Source: JAIYDJ01 sp031400505
GTDB lineage: Bacteria; Pseudomonadota; Alphaproteobacteria; Rhodobacterales; Rhodobacteraceae
Length of the DNA stretch: 64,000 nt
Direction: 5' to 3'
Assembly (NCBI GenBank): GCA_031400505.1
Contig: JANNPZ010000092.1
Coordinates: 1 to 64,000 of the forward strand
The notes beneath the pieces were generated by a model, which was given only the letters and a program-made list of their open reading frames with translations, was not told where the DNA came from and ran no database searches. Positions 1 to 7,895 of this stretch are shown piece by piece. The stretch's first letter is position 1; the number at the start of each line of letters is the position of its first letter. The position numbers and the translations under genes are program-made.

Positions 1-387
1 CATTGCACCAGCAGCTGGCACTTCATGCTCAGACAGGGCATCTCCAGAAATCTGATTCCATGCAGCCCCTGCAATAAAATCAGATGTGGGCCCACCGGAA
101 AGTGCAAGCAGCAGACCGATTGGCATCTTATCTAGATCATCCGCTGGGGATTCTGTGCTTCTCGCAGCATCAATTATTGGGACCACTAGTTTGAAGCCTA
201 GATCAAACAATCGCTCATATTCGACCTTTTGATCTGGGATTATTGAAGCCCAAGCCGCACAGCGCCACGCGCCATAGACCTTTGTTCCTGACTTAGCAAA
301 GTCAATTGACTGTGCGTAGAGCCCAGATGCAGAAAGGGCTAATGTCGCTGTAAGTGCAAGCCAAGAACCATCGGCCCAATACTTCAT
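1..387 (-). CDS. exported protein of unknown function (partial, C-terminus outside window)
   Basis: An open frame of 129 codons runs without a stop from an ATG at 387 to the left edge. The N-terminus (MKYWADGSWLALTATLALSA, followed by a likely cleavage after LYA) looks like a Sec signal peptide, so the product is probably periplasmic or outer. The rest shows no motif I recognise. Its ATG overlaps the TGA of the upstream ATPase gene (TGATG), which suggests translational coupling as the last visible gene of a four-gene operon. Base composition is clearly lower in GC than the neighbours, with many AT-ending codons (TTA, ATA, ACA), hinting at a different origin. The frame and signal peptide are seen; export and coupling are inferred. 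Confidence 0.7.
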   Translation of the reverse strand, partial: MKYWADGSWLALTATLALSASGLYAQSIDFAKSGTKVYGAWRCAAWASIIPDQKVEYERLFDLGFKLVVPIIDAARSTESPADDLDKMPIGLLLALSGGPTSDFIAGAAWNQISGDALSEHEVPAAGAM

Positions 388-2312
388 CACCCCCGCCCCT
401 CCATCCACCGCTTCTTCGCCTCCTCCGCCCGCCGCATGTCCCGCACCATCCCTTCGATGGCCACCTCGTCCGACTTGTCGGCATAGCGGAACTCTGAATC
501 GGCATAGCGGTTAATTTCCTGCACCACCATCTCGACCGTCATCGGCTGCATCAGCCCCCGGATCATCGTCAGCTTTTCATCATACGGCTTGAACAGGAAC
601 AGATCGGGGTTTTCCATCCATTCATCCGGCAGTTCAAAGTCCATCGCCCGCACCTTCACCGCGTCGGTGATGTTCTTGACGGCCCGGCCGGTAAACCGTT
701 CATCTGCCTGCTGAATCGCCTTCAGATAGGCACCCAGTTTGGCAATCGTGTCCAGCGTGCCAATTTCGCCCTGCACCCGGTCCCAGACTGCCAGCAGCCC
801 GTCCTCGTGCGGCTTTCCGTGACCTTCGAAACTCGCCGCCACCGCGCGGCGGATTTCCTGTGCCGCGAACAACTGATGATCGCCCAGCGGGATGGTGTGG
901 TTCTTGCCCAGCAATAGCGCCAGGATATCGATGTAATCCTCGCGCGAAATCGGCCCGTCCACCAGAAACCGCGCCCCGGCCCGTTGGCGCAGGGCGTCGT
1001 CCACATTCTCGGGGTAATTGGAAAACATCCCGAAGGTGCAATTCCCGCGCACGACGGTATTCGCGCCAGCAAAGGCCCCCATAAAAACGGCCGTCACCTC
1101 TTGCTGGCCCGCTGAAGACTGCCGATCCCCCCGTTTCCCCGCCACCTGATCAATATCGTCAATGGTGCCGAATGCGATCACGCCCGGGTCAAGGACAGTG
1201 TCGATGAACGCCTTGGCATTCTGCCCCGATTTGCCCTGATAGCTGTCGATCTGGTCTATGGAAAAGTTCTGATAGCGGAACGGATAACCCGCGACCTTGC
1301 AATAGCCGTGCAACAACCCGGCCATCATCTGGATCAGCGTCGTCTTCCCCGTTCCGGGCTTGCCATCGCCCATGAAGGTAAAAATGAACCCACCGAGTTC
1401 CGCGAAAGGATTGAGCTTCCGTTCAAAATCATAGGCCATCAGCATTTTGGCCAAGCGCAGGCTTTGATATTTGGCGATGTGGTTGCCAACCACTTCGGTC
1501 GGGTTCTTGAACTGCATGGTCAGGACGCTGCCCTTGGCCGCCCGCGCCGGCGTAAAGCCGGCGATCACCAAACCGTCCGCCTCGACCTTCCACGACCCTC
1601 CGGCAAACGCCGCGACCCGAGGTGCGGTCTGTCCGCGCAGCGCGACCTTTTTCATCAACGCCTCGCAGAACGCGGCGATCACTGCGACAAGGCGTGGTTC
1701 ATCCTCGGCAAAGGCCGCGATGTCCTGATCAAGCTCCCACAATACGCCCTGCACCGCCAAAGGCGCGTTGTCGGTCAGGACTTCTTCCACCGCCCCCACC
1801 TCGACCGTGAGGGATCCCAGATGCGGGGCCAGCAGAAATGCCGTGGCATTGGCAAAGGTGTAAAGGACTGCCAAGGCTTCAGCAGCCAGCAATTCGGTAA
1901 ACTCTGCCCGCCGCGCATCCGCCAACCGCCCTTCGAGATTGGCTTTCTTCAGCTCTACCAATCCTGTGTTTTCAGCAAACCCGTCACCGATCGTCAACGC
2001 CACGGCCAGCCCGCGCCGCAGCGCCTGCAACGCGGATGCCTGCGATGGTGATACCAGCCCGTCGCCCATCGCCTCGATCCGGTCCACCAGCCGCACCCCG
2101 CCGGGACGCGTCGCGGGTTTGGTCAGCAACCCCGGCGTGGTAGGGCGAAACCGGGGCCGCGTGCCGATCCCCGGCGAGCGTTCGGTCCCCGCCACTTCGA
2201 TCGCTTTGCCAAGGCGCGGCGCATGATCGAACCCGGTCAACAGGCCCAGCGCCGCCGCATATTGCGCGCGAACGGCGTCTTCTTTCAGTTCCATGGTGTC
2301 GCGCGTGGTCAT
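387..2312 (-). CDS. large AAA-type P-loop ATPase of unknown function
   Basis: The 641-residue protein has a Walker A motif GKPGTGKT at about 317-324, a Walker B-like FGTIDDID at about 381-388, and a sensor-1-like stretch MFSNYPENVDDALRQRAGAR at about 429-448, so the AAA core is roughly 300-480. The N-terminal 300 residues and the C-terminal 150 carry no motif I recognise. There is no signal peptide or membrane segment, so it should be cytosolic. An AAGGGG ribosome site precedes the ATG. It is third of four same-strand genes, 20 bp after the 372-residue gene and overlapping the exported-protein gene. The context suggests a dedicated machine with the coiled-coil and unknown partners. The substrate is unknown. 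Confidence 0.85.
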   Translation of the reverse strand: MTTRDTMELKEDAVRAQYAAALGLLTGFDHAPRLGKAIEVAGTERSPGIGTRPRFRPTTPGLLTKPATRPGGVRLVDRIEAMGDGLVSPSQASALQALRRGLAVALTIGDGFAENTGLVELKKANLEGRLADARRAEFTELLAAEALAVLYTFANATAFLLAPHLGSLTVEVGAVEEVLTDNAPLAVQGVLWELDQDIAAFAEDEPRLVAVIAAFCEALMKKVALRGQTAPRVAAFAGGSWKVEADGLVIAGFTPARAAKGSVLTMQFKNPTEVVGNHIAKYQSLRLAKMLMAYDFERKLNPFAELGGFIFTFMGDGKPGTGKTTLIQMMAGLLHGYCKVAGYPFRYQNFSIDQIDSYQGKSGQNAKAFIDTVLDPGVIAFGTIDDIDQVAGKRGDRQSSAGQQEVTAVFMGAFAGANTVVRGNCTFGMFSNYPENVDDALRQRAGARFLVDGPISREDYIDILALLLGKNHTIPLGDHQLFAAQEIRRAVAASFEGHGKPHEDGLLAVWDRVQGEIGTLDTIAKLGAYLKAIQQADERFTGRAVKNITDAVKVRAMDFELPDEWMENPDLFLFKPYDEKLTMIRGLMQPMTVEMVVQEINRYADSEFRYADKSDEVAIEGMVRDMRRAEEAKKRWMEGRG

Positions 2313-2332
2313 GGCTGGCCCCTTTTTTGCGT

Positions 2333-3451
2333 CTATCGCACCGGCATGATGCGCCCACCCGCCCCCACGACGAATTTGCGGATGTCGCGCAAACCGGGCG
2401 GGTTCAACTCGGCAAGGGTTTGATAGGGCTGCTCGGGCAGGATCACCATCTGATCGATGCGCGTGGCCCCGGTGTCAGGGCGCAAGGCATCGAGCGTGAA
2501 GACCTGCTGTGGCTGTTCCGAGAACCAGCCGGCGCTGACCATCTCTTCGCGTTCGGCCCGCAGGTCTTCGACCGTCCAGACCAGCGCCCAATCCGCGCCA
2601 TCCGGCGCCCGCGCCCCGGCCAGAACGTCAGACATCGGCCCCGATTGCAGGGTGAACGCGTTCGAATGCATCGGACCAAGCGTAATCCGCCGCAGCCGCT
2701 TTGGGTGCAGGTCGCCGAAATCCTTGTCGAACCCTTGCGCGATGGTCAGCAGCTTCAACCCGCCAAGCGACTGCGCGACCAGATGCGACTGCGCCAATGG
2801 CCAGCGCCGGTCGTCGGTCGGAAGTGGTTTGCGACCGCTGTCGTGCAGGTCCAGCAGATAGACCACCGGCAGGTTGGCCTGACTGTCATAGACCGCCCAA
2901 TGCACCAGAAAATGCCGTCGATCCCCCACAGAGGCAATCCATTGGGCATCGGGGTCGTTGCGCGCCCAGAACAACCCGCCTTGCATCATCGCCTCGAAAT
3001 AGAGCCGTTGGCTCAGCGCGAATTGCAACTGCACCGGCACCGTCAGGTCGCGCACGATCTGGCGGATCATCCGGTCCTTCAACTCGGTCTCGGCTGCAAC
3101 GCCCGTCAGATGCTTGGTGGCTTGCGCCGCATCCAGCGCCATCACCATCAACTCCTGCGCCACCGGAAAGCCGCTTTCGTGCCGGTCCATCACCAGCTTG
3201 GGCGCGGTTTCCGCCCGGCCGGTCATCAGATACTTGTTGCTCAGCGCCCGAAATGTCGCCGCCAGCGCGGTCAGATACCGCCCAAGCACCCGCGCCTCGG
3301 TCCGCGTCAAGCGGCCTTCCGTCTCAAGCTCGGCGGCCACCCTCCCCAGATGGCCGGTGATCCGGTCGAACTTGGCGAAGTAACGCCGGGCCAGCAGGGT
3401 GTCGTCCACCTCTGCATGGTCCTGCGTCAGTTGGGCTTTTGCGTCGACCAC
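2333..3451 (-). CDS. conserved protein of unknown function in ATPase operon
   Basis: This 372-residue cytosolic protein has no recognised catalytic motif, signal peptide or membrane helix. The first half is helical (about 1-150, rich in Ala, Leu, Glu and Arg); the second half is mixed and ends in a Gly-rich tail. The GTG start codon lies directly after the TAA of the coiled-coil gene with no gap, so the two are very likely co-translated. It is followed after 20 bp by the AAA ATPase. I do not recognise the family. The only functional hint is its fixed place between a coiled-coil protein and an ATPase. Confidence 0.8.
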   Translation of the reverse strand: MVDAKAQLTQDHAEVDDTLLARRYFAKFDRITGHLGRVAAELETEGRLTRTEARVLGRYLTALAATFRALSNKYLMTGRAETAPKLVMDRHESGFPVAQELMVMALDAAQATKHLTGVAAETELKDRMIRQIVRDLTVPVQLQFALSQRLYFEAMMQGGLFWARNDPDAQWIASVGDRRHFLVHWAVYDSQANLPVVYLLDLHDSGRKPLPTDDRRWPLAQSHLVAQSLGGLKLLTIAQGFDKDFGDLHPKRLRRITLGPMHSNAFTLQSGPMSDVLAGARAPDGADWALVWTVEDLRAEREEMVSAGWFSEQPQQVFTLDALRPDTGATRIDQMVILPEQPYQTLAELNPPGLRDIRKFVVGAGGRIMPVR

Positions 3452-4525
3452 TTACTCGCCATACGCATTCTTGTCATGCTTCTCGACAATCGCCGCGAAC
3501 CGGCGCGCGAAGCGCTCATCCGCTTTCGCCTTCTGCTCCAGCACCTTGCGGGCGAACACCATATGTTCCTCGTGACTTTCCAGCATCCCCGCCATCCGGT
3601 CGTTGGTGGCCGACCCGATCGCTGCCATCGCCGCCTGCGCCTCTTGGTCGGTCTTGACGCCGATCTCGTTTATCCGGTGCGCCACGTCCTGCTGCTGTGC
3701 GGTCTTCAATGAACTGGTCAGGGCGTCATACAAAACCACCCGCTGCTTGGTGTCGGTTTGCAACTTGTTGATCAGCACAAGCTGCGTTGCCGCCTGGTTT
3801 TGCAGGCTGTCCATCCAGGTCTTGCCCTTTTCGATATACCGCTCCAGCGTCTGGGACTTCGCCAGCATTACCTGTTCGTCCTGCACCAGCGCGTTATAGC
3901 GGGTGTTCATCGCCGCGAGGTCCGTTTCGAGTTTGGTCCGCACCGCCGCATCCTGCTCGACGCTGATCTTGTTTTCCAACTCGATCACGCTTGGGTCCAT
4001 CGTGGCAATCTCGGCCCTGACAGCCTCCAACTGGCCGACCACCCCTTCGCGTTCGGTCAGCGTGTCGCCCAGATTGACCTCTACCTTGGTCTTTTGCCCG
4101 TTCAGAAGGTCCAACTGACCCTGCAAAAGCCTTACGATAACATCAGACTTGGCGATGAGATCCTGCAACTTTGCATCAATCGACGCAGTGCGGAGCCGTT
4201 CCTGACGCATCGATTCCGACTTTGCGCCCGAGAAGATGCCGATGAAGCTTTCCATGCCGGTCTTTGACCGCATCTCGTCGAAGTCTTTCGAGAACCCCGC
4301 CGTCACGTCGTCCAGCCCCATGATCAGTTCGGCAATATTGGCGTTCATCAGATCGGTGTGCTTGTTCACATCGTCCAGCGTGGCGTTTTCAATATCGATC
4401 GACGGCTCGCCCGCCTCGATCTTGGCGCGGGCGGCCTCGATGCGCCCGGTGATCGCGCTGATCTTGGCTTGTGCTGCCGCGACCTGCTTCTGGCTTTCCT
4501 CGATCTGCGTCTCAAAATTGGCCAT
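3452..4525 (-). CDS. coiled-coil protein of unknown function
   Basis: The product has 357 residues. I chose the ATG at 4525 (MANFETQ) because a GGAGGG ribosome site lies about 5 nt upstream; an upstream in-frame ATG at 4546 lacks one. Most of the chain is low in Pro and Gly and rich in Gln, Glu, Lys, Ala and Leu with heptad spacing, so it is probably long helical coiled coils, broken near residues 95-110 (GMESFIGIFSG). The last 30 residues are strongly charged. A distant likeness to TelA-type proteins is possible but unproven. It is the first gene of the four-gene operon and may be its structural part. Confidence 0.8.
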   Translation of the reverse strand: MANFETQIEESQKQVAAAQAKISAITGRIEAARAKIEAGEPSIDIENATLDDVNKHTDLMNANIAELIMGLDDVTAGFSKDFDEMRSKTGMESFIGIFSGAKSESMRQERLRTASIDAKLQDLIAKSDVIVRLLQGQLDLLNGQKTKVEVNLGDTLTEREGVVGQLEAVRAEIATMDPSVIELENKISVEQDAAVRTKLETDLAAMNTRYNALVQDEQVMLAKSQTLERYIEKGKTWMDSLQNQAATQLVLINKLQTDTKQRVVLYDALTSSLKTAQQQDVAHRINEIGVKTDQEAQAAMAAIGSATNDRMAGMLESHEEHMVFARKVLEQKAKADERFARRFAAIVEKHDKNAYGE

Positions 4526-4692
4526 TGCGCCCTCCGATGAATTCATAATTCTATCCCGGGGATGTTAAGCCCCATTACATTTCGACACCACCGGAAAATC
4601 GCCCTGCGACTCCTTTGTTGTCAGGCGGTATCCTCGCCGAATTTGCGCGAAACCGCCAATGCGAAGTTGACCCTGATCGCCGGGAATCGGCT

Positions 4693-5526
4693 CTAGACCG
4701 GAATGTTGTCGATCAACCTGACGCCGCCGGTCCAGGCAGCCGCCAACATACGGCGTGGGCGTCCGGGATCGTCCGACGGCAACAACGTGCCTGCGTCGCG
4801 CAATTCGATGTATTCCACCCTTTCATAGCCCGCCGCGCGCAACTTTTCCGCCGCCTCGCGGATTGCCATCCGGTCGGATTGCCCGGCGCGAATGTCTGCC
4901 GCGGCCGCCGTGATCGCGGCGTAGAGAACCGGGGCCCGGGCCCTCGCCGCAGCGTCCAGTTTCAGGTTGCGCGAACTCATCGCCAAGCCGTCCGCCTCGC
5001 GGATCGTCTCGCAGCCGACGACTGTTACGGGCAGGTTCAAATCCGCAACCAGCTTTTGCACCACCTGCAACTGCTGCCAGTCCTTCTGGCCGAAATAGCC
5101 CCGGTCGGCGATGGTCATCCCGAAAAGCTTGGTTACCACTGTAGCCACCCCGTCGAAATGCCCGGGCCGCATCCGCCCTTCCAGCGGTTCGGACACCCCC
5201 GCCACACTGACAGTGGTGCCATAACCTTCGGGGTAAACCTCGGACGGTTCGGGCGCAAAGATCGCGTCGACCGGCACCGTGGCCAGCAGGGCCGCATCTG
5301 CCTCTACCGTGCGGGGATAGGTCTTGAGATCGTCGGGGTTGTTGAACTGCTTTGGATTGACGAAAATCGTGACGATCACCCGTTCGCACTGCGCCCGCGC
5401 CGCCCGTGCTAGGCTCAGATGCCCGTCATGCAACGCACCCATCGTCGGCACGACGCCGACCGTCAGCCCTGCCGCTTTCCAGCCCCGCACAACGCCCCGC
5501 AAGTCCCGCACGGTGCGCAGGATCAT
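4693..5526 (-). CDS. panC: pantothenate synthetase
   Basis: PanC condenses pantoate with beta-alanine using ATP, the last step of pantothenate synthesis on the way to coenzyme A. The 277-residue length fits the family. The nucleotidyltransferase HxGH motif is seen as HDGH at 33-36 within PTMGALHDGH, followed by FVNPKQFN and GQKDWQQLQ (the second ATP-binding region). The ATG overlaps the TGA of panB by four bases (ATGA), so panB-panC form a translationally coupled pair. The gap of 167 bp behind it separates it from the coiled-coil gene. Identification is firm. Confidence 0.97.
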   Translation of the reverse strand: MILRTVRDLRGVVRGWKAAGLTVGVVPTMGALHDGHLSLARAARAQCERVIVTIFVNPKQFNNPDDLKTYPRTVEADAALLATVPVDAIFAPEPSEVYPEGYGTTVSVAGVSEPLEGRMRPGHFDGVATVVTKLFGMTIADRGYFGQKDWQQLQVVQKLVADLNLPVTVVGCETIREADGLAMSSRNLKLDAAARARAPVLYAAITAAAADIRAGQSDRMAIREAAEKLRAAGYERVEYIELRDAGTLLPSDDPGRPRRMLAAAWTGGVRLIDNIPV

Positions 5527-6356
5527 GACGCGGGCCCCTTCAGGGCATCGGCAAAGCCATGCTCCGCCCCCGGAAACTGCCGACTGCGAACCTCTGCTGC
5601 GTATTGGGCAATCGCGGCTTCGGCAGTCGCTGCAAGCGTGGCATACCGCTTGACGAACTTCGGTCGAAACTCGGTGAACAGCCCCAGCATGTCATCGATG
5701 ACCAAGACTTGCCCATCGCAGTCCACCCCGGCACCAATCCCGATGGTCGGGATACCGATCGCGGCTGTTATACGGCCTGCCAGCCCCACTGGCACTTTTT
5801 CGAGTACCACGGCGAACGCCCCGGCATCCTCGATTGCGCGGGCATCGTTGAACACGATATCCGCCTCGTGATCCCGCCCGACCACCTTGTACCCGCCAAG
5901 CGTGTTGACCGCCTGCGGGGTCAAGCCGATATGCGCCATCACCGGCACGCCCCGCGCGGTCAGAAAAGCGATGGTCTGGGCCATATGCGCGCCCCCCTCC
6001 AGCTTGACCGCGGGTGCGCCGGTTTCTGCCATCAATCGGGCCGCGTTGCGATATGCCTGTTGCGGGCTTTCCTCATATGACCCGAATGGCATGTCGATCA
6101 CGCACATCGCCTTGGACAGACCGCGCATCACGGCGCGGCCATGCAGGATCATCATCTCCAGGGTGACCCCAAGCGTCGATGGCATGCCATGCAGTACCAT
6201 CCCCACAGAATCACCGACCAGTGCGATATCGCAATGCGCATCCACCAGACGCGCCATGGGCGAGGTATAGGCCGTCAGCACCACCAGCGGCAAACTGCCT
6301 TTACGGGCGCGGATATCGGGTGGCAGGACCGGGCGGGCGGGGGATGTGGCGCTCAT
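5523..6356 (-). CDS. panB: 3-methyl-2-oxobutanoate hydroxymethyltransferase
   Basis: PanB transfers a hydroxymethyl group from methylene-tetrahydrofolate to ketoisovalerate, the first committed step to pantothenate. The 277-residue protein shows VVLTAYTSPMARL near the N-terminus, the metal-binding GDSVGMV motif, KLEGG and the conserved GIGAGVDCDGQVLV region of the KPHMT barrel. I chose the ATG at 6356 (MSATSPARP), with AAAGG upstream, over an in-frame ATG 42 bp further out, because homologues start close to the conserved core. It overlaps panC by four bases. Two TGCACAA repeats lie about 15-45 bp upstream of this start. Confidence 0.96.
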   Translation of the reverse strand: MSATSPARPVLPPDIRARKGSLPLVVLTAYTSPMARLVDAHCDIALVGDSVGMVLHGMPSTLGVTLEMMILHGRAVMRGLSKAMCVIDMPFGSYEESPQQAYRNAARLMAETGAPAVKLEGGAHMAQTIAFLTARGVPVMAHIGLTPQAVNTLGGYKVVGRDHEADIVFNDARAIEDAGAFAVVLEKVPVGLAGRITAAIGIPTIGIGAGVDCDGQVLVIDDMLGLFTEFRPKFVKRYATLAATAEAAIAQYAAEVRSRQFPGAEHGFADALKGPAS

Positions 6357-6506
6357 GGGACGACCTTTGCATGCACAAATTGCGCGCCATATGTGCACAA
6401 CCTACCCTTGCCCGCAACATTCTTGCGCGACATGCCGCCGCATGCCGGGCTTGACGGCATTGCAAGACTGCGCTGCCATGAGCGCACCTAAACCCGGAGC
6501 CTTCCA

Positions 6507-6848
6507 ATGCAATCACTGTTGCGCCTGACCCGCCCCGACACCCCGCCCGAGATCGAGCGTCCCGACCCCGCAAAGGTGATCGACGGCGATCCCGTCCACA
6601 GCACCTGGAACATCGAAGACCGCGATGGGCTTTACTGCGGCCTGTGGCAATCTACCCCCGGCGCCTGGGAAGTGGCGTTCACGGAATGGGAGTATTGCCA
6701 TTTCCTTGAAGGCGTCTCGACCGTGACCGATGCGGACGGCAATACCCAAACCTTTCGTGCCGGCGACAGCTTCTTCATCCGCCCCGGCTTCACCGGCATC
6801 TGGCGGGTCGAAGAGACCACGCTCAAGGAATACGTGATCAGGACGTAG
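6507..6848 (+). CDS. small cupin-domain protein
   Basis: This 113-residue protein is a single cupin barrel of the ureidoglycine-aminohydrolase-like type (cupin_3): WEYCHFLEG, DGNTQTFRAGDSFFIRPGF and IWRVEETTLKEY mark the two conserved sheets. Proteins of this kind are often annotated as DUF861; the substrate cannot be read from sequence. A GGAGCC ribosome site precedes the ATG. It is transcribed away from panB, and its 3' end overlaps the 3' end of the convergent L,D-transpeptidase gene by 11 bases, so the two genes have no terminator space between them. Confidence 0.88.
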   Translation: MQSLLRLTRPDTPPEIERPDPAKVIDGDPVHSTWNIEDRDGLYCGLWQSTPGAWEVAFTEWEYCHFLEGVSTVTDADGNTQTFRAGDSFFIRPGFTGIWRVEETTLKEYVIRT

Positions 6849-7734
6849 CGCCGTCTTCCTGTTCGGGCAGCGGACAGTCTTCTGCGGCAACACCGCTGCG
6901 CCGGCAGGATGCCAGCCGCTTGCGGTCTGCCTTGGCAGCCTGTTTCGCGGCTTTCTCGGCGGCAATCGCATCCACTTCTGCCTGCTTTTCCTCGGCTTCG
7001 GCAATCTCGAGCAACTGCTGTTCGCGCAAGGCAATTGCCTCTGGCGTCTCCAGCACGGCAATTCCAAATGCGTTGTCGATATGGGGCCCTTCCAGAACAA
7101 CGCTCTCTTCCAGACTGCGCACAGTCACCCGCGCGCCACGTTCGACTCTGTCATAGAGATCAATAGCGTCCTGATTGAAAAGCCGGATGCAACCAGCAGA
7201 GGTCGCGCGACCGACCGATTCATTCTGGATCGTGCCATGGATGCGGAAATAGCTGTCCCGTCCGCCCCGATATAGATAGATCGCGCGTGCACCAAGCGGA
7301 TTTTCCAAGCCCCCCGGAAGACCGGCTGCAAACTCGGCATAAAGATCGGGCCGGGTGCGGATCATGTTGGCAGTGGGCTGCCACGCGGGCCATTCTTCCT
7401 TGCGCCCAACCACACCTTCGCCGCGGAATGAAACTCCCTCGCGCCCGACAGCAATGGCATAGCGCACTGCCCGCCCGCCTTCGAGCACATAGTAAAGCCG
7501 CCGTGCATAGGTATCGACCACCACGGTTCCGGGGGTTTCCGTTCCCGCATAATCCACTTCGGCGCGCGCTTGACCATCAGCAAGATGCCGATTTTCAACG
7601 GCCTGAATGAAGTACTCTCCATCCTGCACCGCCGCATATTCTGCAAGGGTCGTCGGGGCGTCGGCTTCGGGTGGCTTGCCAGCGCAGGCGGCCAGAACCA
7701 ACAAGGACAGCAAGGTGGCTAGACGAAACAGCAT
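6838..7734 (-). CDS. L,D-transpeptidase (YkuD) lipoprotein
   Basis: A predicted periplasmic lipoprotein of 298 residues. I chose the ATG at 7734 because it gives a clean lipoprotein signal MLFRLATLLSLLVLAAC with lipobox LAAC; a longer frame upstream does not. The YkuD catalytic signature is present: HGTIQNES followed by SAGCIRLFNQDAIDLY (His, Ser, Gly, Cys, Arg). Such enzymes cross-link peptidoglycan 3-3 or attach proteins to it. The C-terminal 70 residues are charged, Ala/Lys/Glu-rich and probably helical, ending in a Cys-containing tail. It converges on the cupin gene with an 11-base overlap. Confidence 0.94.
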   Translation of the reverse strand: MLFRLATLLSLLVLAACAGKPPEADAPTTLAEYAAVQDGEYFIQAVENRHLADGQARAEVDYAGTETPGTVVVDTYARRLYYVLEGGRAVRYAIAVGREGVSFRGEGVVGRKEEWPAWQPTANMIRTRPDLYAEFAAGLPGGLENPLGARAIYLYRGGRDSYFRIHGTIQNESVGRATSAGCIRLFNQDAIDLYDRVERGARVTVRSLEESVVLEGPHIDNAFGIAVLETPEAIALREQQLLEIAEAEEKQAEVDAIAAEKAAKQAAKADRKRLASCRRSGVAAEDCPLPEQEDGATS

Positions 7735-7840
7735 TTGGGGCACGGACCTTCTCGCAGGTTGGGCAGTTCGGATTGAACGCAATTGCGAAAAAGCAAGCAC
7801 GCGGCCAAAGCCATACGTCAAGCCCCGGACCGAAGTTCGA

Positions 7841-7879
7841 AAAAGAAAAGCCCCCGGCGTTGCACACCGGGGGCTTTTT
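7841..7879. terminator. bidirectional intrinsic terminator
   Basis: A perfect 8-bp stem GCCCCCGG / CCGGGGGC (7850-7857 with 7867-7874) is flanked by AAAAG on the left and TTTTT on the right, so it can act in both directions. It sits 17 bp behind the stop codon of the minus-strand phytase-like gene and is most likely that gene's terminator; it also insulates the L,D-transpeptidase gene. Confidence 0.88.
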
Positions 7880-7895
7880 GATTTGTGCGAACCGC

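Noticed and set aside
2327..3712. 461-codon plus-strand frame
   Set aside because: It is antisense to two operon genes, has low-complexity His/Gln/Arg content and no ribosome site.
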